Numbered from the stretch's first letter, positions 1-8,519 are shown. The stretch: 61,421 nucleotides of DNA from Burkholderiales bacterium (GCA_016191995.1 JACPVA010000192.1:1-61421), one strand, 5' to 3'. Made by a program: numbers and translations. Notes: a model not told the origin generated them from the letters alone.

Positions 1-1
1 C

Positions 2-1414
2 GCGGCCGGTGCGGCGCCGGCCTGGCCGGCCTGGCCGGCGTGGTGGGCGGTGCAGGCGGCGATGCTGGCGCTGGTCGCCGGCGCGGTCGCGGTGCTGGCG
101 CGCTCGCAGCGCGAGCTGCCGCATCCGTTCTCGACCGTACTGCTGCGGCTGCTGGCGGTCGTCGGCGCGACGCTGGCGGTACTGACCGCGGCGCTGGCCG
201 CCGCCGGGGCGGGCGCGGCGCTGCAGGCGCCGGCGCTGCTGGCGGTGCTCGCATGGTCGCTGTTCGCCGCCTCGTTGACGGTGTGGGTGCCGTTCCTGGT
301 GCGCGGGCGCCCGCTGCTGCCGGAGATCGGCCTGGTCGCCGGGCTCGCCGCGCTCGCCGCGTCGCTGCACCTGGCGCTGCTCGCGGCAGGCGTGCCGGAC
401 GCGCTGGTCGCGGCGCTGGCGGCGGTGACGCTGGCGCTGCTGGCCTATGCGCTGGCGCGGCGCTGGCTGGTCGGCCCGCTCGGTGGCGGCGGTGCGCTGC
501 CGGCCGAGCGCGCCTTCGAGCACCTGGTGGCGGTGGCGCGCGAGCTGGTCGACCACCCGGAACGCCACGAGGCGCTGCTGGCGCGGCTGCTGCGCGAGCT
601 GTTCGACCCGGTCGAGCTGCACCCGCTGGCACGCGCGCTACCCGCCGCGCGCGTCGTTGCGGATGGCGCCGCGCTGGCGGTGCCGGTACGCGCGGGCGAG
701 GACGGCGACGCGCCGCCGCTGGCGCTGCTGCTGCGCTTCGCGCGCCGCGGCCGGCACCTGTTCACGCTCGACGATGCGCGGCTCGCGGACCGCATCGCCG
801 AGCAGCTGCGCCGCGCCGCGGCCTGGGACCGCGCGGTCGAGCATGGCCGCAGCGAGGAGCGCCGCCGCATCGCGCAGGACCTGCACGACGATATCGGCGC
901 GCGCCTGCTGACGCTGATGTACCGCGCGCAGGACCCGGAGGTCGAGTCCTACCTGCGCCACACGCTGCAGGACCTCAAGACGCTGACGCGCGGCCTGGCC
1001 GCGCGCGAGCACAGGTTGTCGCACGCGGCCGCCGAGTGGAAGGCCGACCTGCAGCACCGGCTGGAGGCGGCGCAGGTCGACCTGGAATGGTCGTTCGACC
1101 ACGGCGCCGACCCGGTGATTGGCATCGGCCAGTGGTCGGCGCTGACGCGCATCCTGCGCGAGCTGGCGACCAATGCGATGGCGCACGCGCACGCCACTCG
1201 GCTGGAGGTGTCGGCGTCGCTGCGCGGCGGCACGCTGGCGCTACGCGTGGCCGACGATGGCGATGGTCGCGCGCCCGAGACCTGGGCCCCCGGGCTGGGG
1301 CTGGGCGGGGTGCGCAAGCGCGTGCGCCAGCTCGGCGGCCGGGCGCAGTGGCGCGAGCGCGCGCCACGCGGCATCGTCTGCGAGGTCGAGCTGCCGCTCG
1401 CGCCGCCGCCCTGA
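2..1414 (+). CDS. Membrane sensor histidine kinase, HisKA_3 (NarL/DesK) type, 5' truncated by window edge
   Basis: The frame is open to the left edge, so the true start may lie outside; a GTG at 50 is the first start-like codon. The N-terminal ~150 residues are very hydrophobic and fit about five membrane segments. A linker follows, then a HisKA_3 dimerisation/phosphoacceptor helix with the motif RRRIAQDLHDDIG (His near base 884), and an HATPase region with an N-box (ELATNAMAHAHA) and G-boxes (VADDGDG, GLGLGGVRKRV). The family autophosphorylates this His and passes phosphate to a NarL-type response regulator, probably encoded just left of the window. The signal sensed cannot be told. It converges on scoB. 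Confidence 0.85.
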   Translation, partial: AAGAAPAWPAWPAWWAVQAAMLALVAGAVAVLARSQRELPHPFSTVLLRLLAVVGATLAVLTAALAAAGAGAALQAPALLAVLAWSLFAASLTVWVPFLVRGRPLLPEIGLVAGLAALAASLHLALLAAGVPDALVAALAAVTLALLAYALARRWLVGPLGGGGALPAERAFEHLVAVARELVDHPERHEALLARLLRELFDPVELHPLARALPAARVVADGAALAVPVRAGEDGDAPPLALLLRFARRGRHLFTLDDARLADRIAEQLRRAAAWDRAVEHGRSEERRRIAQDLHDDIGARLLTLMYRAQDPEVESYLRHTLQDLKTLTRGLAAREHRLSHAAAEWKADLQHRLEAAQVDLEWSFDHGADPVIGIGQWSALTRILRELATNAMAHAHATRLEVSASLRGGTLALRVADDGDGRAPETWAPGLGLGGVRKRVRQLGGRAQWRERAPRGIVCEVELPLAPPP

Positions 1415-1444
1415 GCGCCGCGCGCCGCGGCCGCGCCGCTGCGC

Positions 1445-2086
1445 CTACTGCAGCGGCACCCCGGTCTTGCTCTGCAGCTCCTCGCGCGTGACGCCGGGCG
1501 CCATCTCGACCACCTTCAGCCCGTGCGGCGTCACGTCGAGCACCGCGAGGTCGGTGATGATGCGGTCGACGACGCCGACGCCGGTCAGCGGCAACGTGCA
1601 CTGCGGCAGGATCTTCAGCTCGAAGCCCGCGCCGTCCTTCTTCTTCGCCACATGCTCCATCAGCACAACGACGCTCTTCACGCCGGCGACGAGGTCCATC
1701 GCCCCGCCCATGCCCTTGACCATCTTGCCCGGAATCATCCAGTTCGCCAGGTCGCCCTTGGCGCTGACCTGCATCGCGCCGAGGATCGACAGGTTGATCT
1801 TGCCGCCGCGGATCATCGCGAAGCTCTCGTGGCTGCCGAAGATGCTGCTGCCGGGCAGCGTCGTCACCGTCTGCTTGCCGGCGTTGATCAGGTCGGCGTC
1901 GACCTCGCCCTCGTCCGGGAACGGGCCGATGCCGAGCATGCCGTTCTCGCTTTGCAGCCAGACCTCGATATCGCCCGGCACGTAATTGGCCACCAGCGTC
2001 GGCAGCCCGATGCCGAGGTTGACGTAGAAGCCGTCTTGCAGTTCCTTGGCCGCGCGCGCGGCCATCTGGTCGTGGGTCCAGGGCAT
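1445..2086 (-). CDS. scoB: 3-oxoacid CoA-transferase subunit B
   Basis: 213-residue beta subunit of succinyl-CoA:3-ketoacid CoA-transferase, which moves CoA from succinyl-CoA to acetoacetate or a similar 3-oxoacid. The family glutamate that forms the CoA thioester lies in the SENGMLG motif; the GIGLPT and GGAMDLV stretches are also typical. The ATG at 2086 is chosen because AGGAGG sits a few bases before it. It lies 84 bp downstream of scoA on the same strand, and that gap is filled by a repeat element whose stem contains this Shine-Dalgarno. A pcaJ-like 3-oxoadipate specificity cannot be excluded from sequence alone. Confidence 0.93.
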   Translation of the reverse strand: MPWTHDQMAARAAKELQDGFYVNLGIGLPTLVANYVPGDIEVWLQSENGMLGIGPFPDEGEVDADLINAGKQTVTTLPGSSIFGSHESFAMIRGGKINLSILGAMQVSAKGDLANWMIPGKMVKGMGGAMDLVAGVKSVVVLMEHVAKKKDGAGFELKILPQCTLPLTGVGVVDRIITDLAVLDVTPHGLKVVEMAPGVTREELQSKTGVPLQ

Positions 2087-2088
2087 GT

Positions 2089-2163
2089 CAAGCCTCCTGC
2101 CGAGCCGCCTCAAAGGAGGCTTGCGCCCCCTCGGGGGGCAGCGAACGAAGTGAGCGTGGGGGG
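2089..2163. repeat. Dispersed repeat copy 1: variable-stem hairpin plus conserved GC-rich tail
   Basis: A perfect 10-bp stem (CAAGCCTCCT at 2089-2098 with AGGAGGCTTG at 2114-2123) encloses a 15-nt loop (2099-2113). A tail follows containing a CCCCCTCGGGGGG hairpin, an AGCGAACGAAGTGAGCG stretch and a closing G-run. The loop and tail match the copies at 18961 and 31826, but the stem sequence does not. The left arm, read on the minus strand, is the scoB ribosome binding site. The element fills the scoA-scoB gap. Confidence 0.8.
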
Positions 2164-2170
2164 ATCATGG

Positions 2171-2881
2171 TCAGCTTCCCTTCGGGTTCTGCTGCGTGGT
2201 GCGCTTCTCGATGCGCTTTTCCGGCGTCGCGTTCAGCACCAGCCGGTGCACGTAGATGCCGGGCAGGTGCACCGCATCGGGGTCGAAGCTGCCCGTCTCG
2301 ACGATCTCCTCGACCTCGACCACCGCGATGCGTCCGGCCATGATCACCGCCGGATTGAAGTTGCGCGCGGTGCGGCGGAAGATCAGGTTGCCGCTGCGGT
2401 CGGCCTTCCAGGCCTTGCCGAGCGAGACCTCGGGCATCAGCGAGCGCTCCATCACATAGGTCCTGCCGTCGAACTCGCGCGTCTCCTTGCCGTCGGCGAC
2501 CAACGTGCCGACCCCGGTTCGGGTGAAGAAGGCCGGGATGCCGGCGCCGCCGGCGCGCAGCCGCTCGGCCAGCGTTCCCTGCGGCGTGAACTCCAGCTCC
2601 AGCTCGCCGGCCAGATACTGGCGCTCGAACTCCTTGTTCTCGCCGACATAGCTGCTGATCATCTTGCGGATCTGCCGCGTCAGCAGCAGCTTGCCCAGGC
2701 CGAAACCGTCGACGCCGGCGTTGTTGCTGATCACCGTCAGGTCGCGCGCGCCGCTGTCGTGCAGCGCGTCGATCAGCGCCTCCGGGATGCCGCACAGGCC
2801 GAAGCCGCCGACCGCGAGCAGCTGGCCGTCGCGCACGATCCCGTCCAGCGCCGCCGCCGCGCTCGGGTAGATCTTGTTCAT
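2171..2881 (-). CDS. scoA: 3-oxoacid CoA-transferase subunit A
   Basis: 236-residue alpha subunit partnering ScoB; the pair forms the CoA transferase used in ketone-body and branched or aromatic acid breakdown. The N-terminus shows the family CoA-binding glycine stretch [13 protein letters not shown] and ISNNAG. The ATG at 2881 follows GGAG at a normal distance; an earlier in-frame start would extend into the promoter region. It is first in a two-gene unit with scoB and divergent from a PAS-LuxR regulator, with an inverted repeat between them, so control by that regulator is plausible. Confidence 0.93.
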   Translation of the reverse strand: MNKIYPSAAAALDGIVRDGQLLAVGGFGLCGIPEALIDALHDSGARDLTVISNNAGVDGFGLGKLLLTRQIRKMISSYVGENKEFERQYLAGELELEFTPQGTLAERLRAGGAGIPAFFTRTGVGTLVADGKETREFDGRTYVMERSLMPEVSLGKAWKADRSGNLIFRRTARNFNPAVIMAGRIAVVEVEEIVETGSFDPDAVHLPGIYVHRLVLNATPEKRIEKRTTQQNPKGS

Positions 2882-2922
2882 GGGTGAAAGCTCCGATGGG
2901 CAAGGGCGCAAGCGTACTACCT

Positions 2923-2951
2923 AATCCGTTACGTAGTCTTTACGTCGGATT
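2923..2951. promoter_or_regulatory. Inverted repeat between scoA and the PAS-LuxR regulator, candidate operator
   Basis: AATCCG (2923-2928) is mirrored by CGGATT (2946-2951), and inside these ACGTA (2931-2935) by TACGT (2941-2945), with a 2-nt asymmetry. The repeat sits centrally in the 88-bp divergent gap. A LuxR-type protein encoded next door would typically bind such a dyad, but this is inference. No clean -35/-10 pair is evident on either strand. Confidence 0.45.
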
Positions 2952-2969
2952 GCGTAATCGCTCCCATAC

Positions 2970-3560
2970 ATGCCGACATCCCCTGAGCACCCTGCCCCGC
3001 CCGGCCGCGCAGGCCCGGCATCGCTCGACTACCGCACCGCGTTCGAGCTGGCGCCGATCGGCCTCATCCTGTCGCGCGAGCGGCTGATGGTCGACGCCAA
3101 CCGCGAAGCGCTGGCGATCTTCGCCGCCAACGCGGGGCAGCTGGTCGGGCGCTCGTTCGAGCTGCTCTACCCGACGCCGGCGGAGTTCGAGCGCACCGGC
3201 CGGCGCATCGCTGCCAGCCTGGACGCAGCCGGGCGCTACGCCGACGAGCGCGTCATGAAGCGGCTCACGGGCGAGATGTTCTGGTGCCATGTCTCGGGCC
3301 GCGCGCTGGACCCGGCGCGGCCGCACGCGGCCGGCATCTGGGCCTTCGAGGACCTGTCGGCGCGGCGCGCGGTGCGGCAGGAGTTCACCGCACGCGAGCG
3401 CGAGATCGCCGCCCTGCTGGTGCAGGGCCTGACGAGCAAGGGCATCGGGCGGCAGCTCTCGATCAGCCCGCGCACGGTGGACGTGTATCGTGCACGCCTG
3501 ATGCGCAAGATGGCGGCGTCGACCACCGCCGAACTCGTGACCAAGCTGCTGACCCAATGA
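2970..3560 (+). CDS. PAS domain LuxR-family transcriptional regulator
   Basis: 196-residue cytoplasmic regulator. Residues ~20-130 form a PAS fold (FELAPIGLILSRE, then VDANREALAIF); residues ~135-196 form a LuxR/GerE helix-turn-helix with the hallmark LTSKGIGRQLSIS and SPRTVDVYRARL. There is no receiver domain, so it probably senses a ligand directly through PAS rather than by phosphorylation. It is divergent from scoAB and its stop overlaps the GST start (ATGA). Control of scoAB is inferred from position and from the dyad between the genes. Confidence 0.88.
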   Translation: MPTSPEHPAPPGRAGPASLDYRTAFELAPIGLILSRERLMVDANREALAIFAANAGQLVGRSFELLYPTPAEFERTGRRIAASLDAAGRYADERVMKRLTGEMFWCHVSGRALDPARPHAAGIWAFEDLSARRAVRQEFTAREREIAALLVQGLTSKGIGRQLSISPRTVDVYRARLMRKMAASTTAELVTKLLTQ

Positions 3561-4228
3561 TCACCGTCCACCACCTCGAAAACTCGCGCTCGCAGCGCGT
3601 GCTGTGGCTGCTCGAGGAGCTCGGGCTGCCGTACGAGGTCGTTCGCTACGCGCGCGACCCGGTGACGATGCTGGCGCCGCCGGCGCTGAAGAAGGTGCAC
3701 CCGCTGGGCAAGTCGCCGGTGATCACCGACGGCCGCATCACGGTGGCCGAGACCGGCGCGATCGTCGAGTACCTCGTCGACGGCCCGGGCGAGGGCCGGC
3801 TGAAGCCCGCTGCCGGCAGCGCCGAGCACCGGCGCTATGTCTACTGGCAGCACTTCGCCGAGGGCAGCGCGATGCCGCCGCTGGTGATGAAGCTGGTCTT
3901 CGACCAGATCCGCAAGGCGCCGGTGCCGTTCCTGATCAAGCCGATCGTCCGCGGCATCGCCGACAAGGTGGTGGACCGCTTCGTGCAGCCCAATATCGCC
4001 GCGCAGTTGCGCTTCCTGGAGGACGAGATGGAGGGCCGGCCGTGGTTTGCCGGCCGATCGTTCAGCGCCGCCGACATCATGATGAGCTTCCCGCTCGAAG
4101 CCGCGGCCGCCGGCGCCGGCCTCGACGAGCGCTTCCCGCGCCTGATGGACTGGCTGCAACGCATCCACGCGCGTCCGGCCTACCACCGCGCGCTGCAGAC
4201 CGGCGGGCCGTACCGGATCATCGGCTGA
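3557..4228 (+). CDS. Glutathione S-transferase family protein
   Basis: 223 residues with a thioredoxin-fold N-terminus (ITVHHLENSRSQRVLWLLEEL) and glutathione-binding features: a cis-Pro in KSPVI and the ETGAI stretch. An all-helical C-terminal domain follows, with the FSAADIMMSFP capping motif. The N-terminal Ser in NSRSQR is the likely thiol-activating residue of bacterial theta/beta-like GSTs. The ATG overlaps the regulator stop by 4 bases, so the two are probably co-translated. Substrate unknown; detoxification or an isomerase step are both possible. Confidence 0.88.
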   Translation: MITVHHLENSRSQRVLWLLEELGLPYEVVRYARDPVTMLAPPALKKVHPLGKSPVITDGRITVAETGAIVEYLVDGPGEGRLKPAAGSAEHRRYVYWQHFAEGSAMPPLVMKLVFDQIRKAPVPFLIKPIVRGIADKVVDRFVQPNIAAQLRFLEDEMEGRPWFAGRSFSAADIMMSFPLEAAAAGAGLDERFPRLMDWLQRIHARPAYHRALQTGGPYRIIG

Positions 4229-4373
4229 GACGGCGTTGCGATCGATCGCCCGAGCTCGGGCTCGCGACGTGGTCGCGGCCTTCGGTCAGGTGCTCACATC
4301 CAACGCCATCCATCCGCTCCACGGCCACGTCCGCGCGGCGGTGTTCGGCCGTCGAATACCGAACCGGTGGCAG
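4229..4373. other. Non-coding gap left of the palindromic element
   Basis: No gene is recognised. The last ~35 bases (from about 4341) share roughly three quarters identity with bases from about 43312, suggesting a degraded dispersed repeat. Confidence 0.4.
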
Positions 4374-4542
4374 GCCATGGGTGGCGGGCACCCTCACACG
4401 GAAGTAAAGGAGGAGGGGCGGGCGCAGCCCGGCCCGGGGGAGCGAGCCCGGACACAAACAGTCCTGCGGACTGTTTGTGCCTGGCGAGCGCCCGGGGCAC
4501 TGTCCCCGGGCATGGAGTGGGAGGGTGCCCGCCACCCATGGC
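4374..4542. repeat. 169-bp palindromic MITE-like element with perfect 22-bp terminal inverted repeats
   Basis: Bases 4374-4395 are the exact reverse complement of 4521-4542, ending in GCCATGGGTGGC. At the centre a perfect 12-bp stem (CACAAACAGTCC at 4453-4464 with 4468-4479) has a 3-nt loop, and the sequence between is imperfectly self-complementary. It carries no credible coding frame. This matches a miniature inverted-repeat element or a large RNA hairpin. It lies between the convergent GST and thioesterase genes, where it could also stop transcription. Confidence 0.7.
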
Positions 4543-4678
4543 ACGCTGGAACGTCGAATGCCAGAAAAGCAACCGGCCGACTTCCGCGACCGGGCGCAAC
4601 GGACCGGCGGAAGGCCGGACTAGGCCCGGCTCCCGCGTGACCGAACGCTAACCCGCGCAAGGCACCGTCACGCGTCGA

Positions 4679-5101
4679 TCAGGCGATCAGCGCCCGCAGC
4701 GCATCCGGGATCGGCGCCGACTTCCTCGCCGCGTAGTCGGTCCACACCGTCATCGCGCCACCCTCGGCGTAAATGACACCCGGTTCGTCGGTACGCTCCA
4801 GCGTGACGTAGGTGTCGAAGCTGCTGCGGCCCGGATTCGCGACGTACATGCGCGCCTTCACCTCGCCCGGATATTCGAGCTGGCGCAGGAAGCTGCAGAA
4901 GGCATTGACGATCACCGGGCCACTGCCGGCCGCCGGGTCGGCGGCGGCGCCGATCGAATAGAACCAGTCCAGCCGCACGATCTCGAAATAGCGGAAATAG
5001 ATCGTGTTGTTGACATGGCCCATCGCGTCCATGTCGCCCCAGCGGATCGGGATGATCGACTCGTGGACGAGCTTCTTGTCGGCGGGAATCTCGAATCGCA
5101 T
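4679..5101 (-). CDS. Acyl-CoA thioesterase, hotdog fold (4HBT/YbgC-like)
   Basis: 140 residues, usual for single-domain hotdog thioesterases. The motif RWGDMDAMGHVNN holds the catalytic Asp region and the helix start typical of 4-hydroxybenzoyl-CoA thioesterase relatives; FRYFEIVR continues the long central helix. It would hydrolyse an acyl- or aryl-CoA to the free acid; the chain type cannot be read from sequence. It is followed on the same strand by no close gene and preceded by yceH 32 bp away. Confidence 0.88.
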   Translation of the reverse strand: MRFEIPADKKLVHESIIPIRWGDMDAMGHVNNTIYFRYFEIVRLDWFYSIGAAADPAAGSGPVIVNAFCSFLRQLEYPGEVKARMYVANPGRSSFDTYVTLERTDEPGVIYAEGGAMTVWTDYAARKSAPIPDALRALIA

Positions 5102-5133
5102 CGGCTGGCGTTTCCTGGGGTTGGGGTTCAGTC

Positions 5134-5778
5134 CTACATGCCGAGCTCGGCGGCGATGCGCTGCACGAGCGCGCGCAGCGCATCGATCTCGGCGCGCTGG
5201 CGGTCGATCTCGGACTTCAGCGCCGCGAGCTCACCGGCGGCCACCGTGCCGTCGAGTGCTGCAGACGGCGCCGCCTCGGCCGGCACGGCCGGCTCGCCGG
5301 CCAGCAGATGCGCCCAGCGCGGCTCGCGCGCGCCCGGGGCGCGCGGCAGCAGCCGCACCAGCGGCGGCTCGCGCGCCGCGAGCTCGTCCAGAAAGCCCTC
5401 GACCGACGAGATGTCGGCGAAGCGGTGCAAGCGCTCGCAGTTCTGCCGCAGCTCGGCCGAGGTCTGCGCGCCGCGCAGCATCAGCACCGCCAGCAGCGCG
5501 ACCGACTGCGACGGCAGCGCCAGCACGCGGGCGACATTGTGCTCGTAGCGCGCCACGCGGCTGCCGCTGCGCTCGAACACCAGCGCGAGCGACTTCAGCG
5601 CATCGACCGCGGTCAGCACCTCGGCGTCGCTCGCCTCGATGACCGGATGGCGCGCGGTCTTCTGGTTGCAGCCGGCGACGAGCGCGTTGAGCGACAGCGG
5701 GTAGGTATCGGGGACGGTCGCGTGCTTCTCGACCAGCACGCCGAGCACGCGCGCCTCCAGCGGCGTCAGCACCCTCAC
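5134..5778 (-). CDS. YceH family protein (DUF480/UPF0502)
   Basis: 214 residues with the family opening LTPLEARVLGVLVEKH, two winged-helix-like units (to about residue 150, including PVIEASDAEVLTAVDAL and MLRGAQTSAELR), and a C-terminal coiled-coil segment rich in E, R and A. The family is widespread and of unknown function; it looks DNA-binding. The start is a GTG at 5778 with a weak ribosome site; a second GTG two codons in is equally possible. Confidence 0.85.
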   Translation of the reverse strand: MRVLTPLEARVLGVLVEKHATVPDTYPLSLNALVAGCNQKTARHPVIEASDAEVLTAVDALKSLALVFERSGSRVARYEHNVARVLALPSQSVALLAVLMLRGAQTSAELRQNCERLHRFADISSVEGFLDELAAREPPLVRLLPRAPGAREPRWAHLLAGEPAVPAEAAPSAALDGTVAAGELAALKSEIDRQRAEIDALRALVQRIAAELGM

Positions 5779-5865
5779 GCGCGAGCCCCCCGCCCGCGCA
5801 TCGCCGAGCCGAGGTCCTCCGTCATCGCGCCACGCCGTCCCCGTTCATCCGTCACGCGTCGTGGC

Positions 5866-6648
5866 TCAGACGCCGAACCCGTCGTCGGCCGCGATCACCG
5901 CGCCGTTGACGAAGTGGCTCTCGTTGGCGCACAGCATCATCAGGACCGCGTCGAGGTCCTGCGGCTGGCCGACGCGCTTGCGCGGCAGCATATTGATAAG
6001 CTTCTGCCCGGCCTCGGTCTGCCAATGCTCGTGGTTGATCTCGGTGTCGATGTAGCCGGGACAGATCGCGTTGACGTTGATGCCGTAGCGCCCCCATTCC
6101 AGCGCCATCGCGCGCGTCATGTGGACGACCGCCGCCTTGCTCATCGCATAGACGCCGATCTGCCCGAGCGGGCGCAGCGCGGCCATCGACGCCACGTTGA
6201 CGATGCGCCCGCCGGTGAAGGTGCCGGGCGCGGCGCCGCGGGCGCGCGCGATCATGCGCCGGCCGACCTCCTGCGCGACGAAGAAGGCCCCGCGCGTGTT
6301 GGTGCCCATCACGTAGTCGTAGTCCTCGGGCGTGACGTCGAGCAGCCTCTGCGTCGTGCTGACGCCCGAGTTGTTGACCAGGATGTCGATCGTGCCCATC
6401 TCGGTCTCGGCATGCGCGACCGCGGCCTTGATGCTGGCCGGGTCGGTCACGTCCAGCCCGACGACATGGGCATCGCCGCCGCCTGCCTCGATCTCCGCGC
6501 GCAGCGTCTTCAGCCGCTCGACGCGGCGCGCCGCCAGCACGACGCCGGCACCGGCGCGCGCCAGCGTGCGCGCGAACTGCGCGCCGAGCCCGCTCGAGGC
6601 GCCGGTGATCATCGCCACGCGGCCGGATAGATCGATCTGGTAGCTCAT
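5866..6648 (-). CDS. SDR-family NAD(P)-dependent oxidoreductase
   Basis: 260 residues of classical short-chain dehydrogenase. It has the cofactor motif TGASSGLG, the NNSG motif, and the catalytic Ser/Tyr/Lys set with VYAMSK. AARR after the second strand favours NADP(H). The PGYIDTEIN stretch marks the substrate loop. The start is uncertain: ATG 6648 gives the usual MSYQIDLSGR opening but lies 11 bases from AGGAG, while ATG 6657 is only 2 bases from it. Divergent from ETF-QO, which suggests a role in acyl-CoA or hydroxyacid oxidation. Confidence 0.88.
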   Translation of the reverse strand: MSYQIDLSGRVAMITGASSGLGAQFARTLARAGAGVVLAARRVERLKTLRAEIEAGGGDAHVVGLDVTDPASIKAAVAHAETEMGTIDILVNNSGVSTTQRLLDVTPEDYDYVMGTNTRGAFFVAQEVGRRMIARARGAAPGTFTGGRIVNVASMAALRPLGQIGVYAMSKAAVVHMTRAMALEWGRYGINVNAICPGYIDTEINHEHWQTEAGQKLINMLPRKRVGQPQDLDAVLMMLCANESHFVNGAVIAADDGFGV

Positions 6649-6689
6649 CGCCGTCATCGCTCCTGGAGTCTTCGCCTCACTCGACAGCC

Positions 6690-6718
6690 GATGACGATAG
6701 CACGCACGCTCCTAGAAT
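6690..6718 (+). promoter_or_regulatory. Candidate promoter of the ETF-QO gene
   Basis: TAGAAT at 6713-6718 is a good -10 match; the -35 region near 6690-6695 (GATGAC) is weak. The start codon is 31 bp downstream. Confidence 0.45.
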
Positions 6719-6748
6719 CGGCCGCAACTGGCAAGCTGGAGGCAGCGC

Positions 6749-8425
6749 ATGACGAACGAGGAACTGCTGGCGCAATACGGCCCGCGCGAGGCGATGGAGT
6801 ACGACGTCGTCGTCGTCGGTGCCGGGCCGGCTGGGCTGAGCGCGGCGATCCGACTCAAGCAGCTCAATCCGGATGCCTCGGTCGTCGTGCTGGAGAAGGG
6901 ATCCGAGCCCGGCGCGCACATCCTGTCCGGCGCGGTGATGGACCCGCGCGCGCTGGACGAGCTGCTGCCCGACTGGAAGGACCGCGGCGCGCCGCTGAAC
7001 CAGCCGGTGACCGGCGACGAGGTGCTGTTCCTGGACGCGCGCGGCGCCACGCGCACCCCCGACTGGCTGGTGCCGCAGTGCTTCCACAACCAGGGCAACT
7101 ACGTCATCAGCCTGGGCGCCGTCACGAAGTGGCTGGCCGGGCAGGCCGAGGCACTCGGAGTCGAGATCTTCCCCGGGTTCGCGGCGGCCGAGATCCTCTA
7201 CGCCGACAGCGGCGCGGTGCGCGGGGTCGCCACCGGCAACCTCGGCATCGGCAAGGACGGCCAGCCGCACGACGGCTTCCAGCTCGGCATGGAGCTGGCG
7301 GGCAAGTACACCGTGTTCGCCGAGGGCGCGCGCGGCCACCTCGGCAAGCAGCTGATCGCGCGCTTCGGCCTGGACCGCGGGCGCGACCCGCAGAGCTACG
7401 CGATCGGGATCAAGGAGCTGTGGGAAGTGCCCGCCGACAAGGCACGCGCGGGTCTGGTCGTCCACACCGCCGGCTGGCCGATGGACGAGCACACCTACGG
7501 CGGCGGCTTCCTCTACCACCTGGAAGGCGGCAAGGTCACGCTCGGCTTCGTCACCGGGCTGGACTATATAAACCCGTGGATCAGCCCGTTCGAGGAGATG
7601 CAGCGCTGGAAGACGCACCCCGCGATCCGCGCCCACCTCGAGGGCGGCAAGCGGCTGGGCTACGGGGCGCGCGCGATCACCGCCGGCGGGCTGCTGAGCC
7701 TGCCCGAGCTGGTGTTCCCTGGCGGCTGCCTGGTCGGCTGCGACGCCGGCACGCTGAATGCCGCGCGCATCAAGGGCAGCCACGCGGCGATCAAGACCGG
7801 CATGCTGGCGGCCGAGGCGATCGCGCCGGCACTCGCCGCCGGCCGCAGCGGCGACGAGCTCGGTGCCTACCCCGAGGCCTTTGCGTCGAGCTGGCTGCAC
7901 GCCGAGCTCGACGCGGCGCGCAATTTCAAGCAGTGGTTCAAGAAGGGCAATGCCGTCGGCGCGGTCATGACCGGCGTCGAGCAGTGGCTGCTGCCCAGGC
8001 TCGGCATGAAGCGCCCGCCGTGGACGATCCACCGCAAGCAGCCCGACCACGAGCGGCTGTGGCCGGCGTCGGCCTGCGAGCCGATCCGCTACCCCAGGCC
8101 CGACGGGGTGCTGAGCTTCGACCGCCTGAGCTCGGTCTTCGTCAGCAACACCAACCACGAGGAGAACCAGCCCGCGCACCTGACGCTGAAGGATGCGTCG
8201 GTGCCGGTGGCGGTCAACCTGGCGAAATACGCCGGCCCCGAGAGCCGCTACTGCCCGGCCGGCGTCTACGAGTTCGTCGACGACGAGTCCGGCGGCGGCC
8301 CGCGGCTGCAGATCAACGCGCAGAACTGCGTGCACTGCAAGACCTGCGACATCAAGGACCCGACGCAGAATATCGTCTGGGTCACGCCGGAGGGCGGCGG
8401 CGGGCCGAACTACGCGGGGATGTGA
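6749..8425 (+). CDS. etfD: Electron transfer flavoprotein-ubiquinone oxidoreductase
   Basis: 558 residues, the usual length. It carries the FAD-binding dinucleotide motif VVVVGAGPAGLSAAIRLKQ near residue 20, the ETF-QO body, and a C-terminal 4Fe-4S site with cysteines in YCPAGVYEF and CVHCKTCDIKDP. It passes electrons from acyl-CoA dehydrogenases, via ETF, to ubiquinone at the inner membrane. GGAGG lies just before the ATG. ETF subunits are not nearby, but a crotonase and an acyl-CoA ligase are, which fits beta-oxidation. Confidence 0.95.
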   Translation: MTNEELLAQYGPREAMEYDVVVVGAGPAGLSAAIRLKQLNPDASVVVLEKGSEPGAHILSGAVMDPRALDELLPDWKDRGAPLNQPVTGDEVLFLDARGATRTPDWLVPQCFHNQGNYVISLGAVTKWLAGQAEALGVEIFPGFAAAEILYADSGAVRGVATGNLGIGKDGQPHDGFQLGMELAGKYTVFAEGARGHLGKQLIARFGLDRGRDPQSYAIGIKELWEVPADKARAGLVVHTAGWPMDEHTYGGGFLYHLEGGKVTLGFVTGLDYINPWISPFEEMQRWKTHPAIRAHLEGGKRLGYGARAITAGGLLSLPELVFPGGCLVGCDAGTLNAARIKGSHAAIKTGMLAAEAIAPALAAGRSGDELGAYPEAFASSWLHAELDAARNFKQWFKKGNAVGAVMTGVEQWLLPRLGMKRPPWTIHRKQPDHERLWPASACEPIRYPRPDGVLSFDRLSSVFVSNTNHEENQPAHLTLKDASVPVAVNLAKYAGPESRYCPAGVYEFVDDESGGGPRLQINAQNCVHCKTCDIKDPTQNIVWVTPEGGGGPNYAGM

Positions 8426-8519
8426 GGCGCGCGCGGCCTGGCGTCAGCAAGCCGCGCTGTCGTGTGGTCGTGCGACCGCCGCGCCCGGCAGGCCGGTCGC
8501 AGCCCCGCCGCGCGCCGGC

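Noticed and set aside
4236-4660. Several overlapping short frames in the palindromic region
   Set aside because: They exist on both strands because the region is self-complementary; none resembles a protein family.
8426-8519. Intrinsic terminator between convergent ETF-QO and crotonase genes
   Set aside because: Only a 5-bp GGTCG/CGACC dyad and no T-run.
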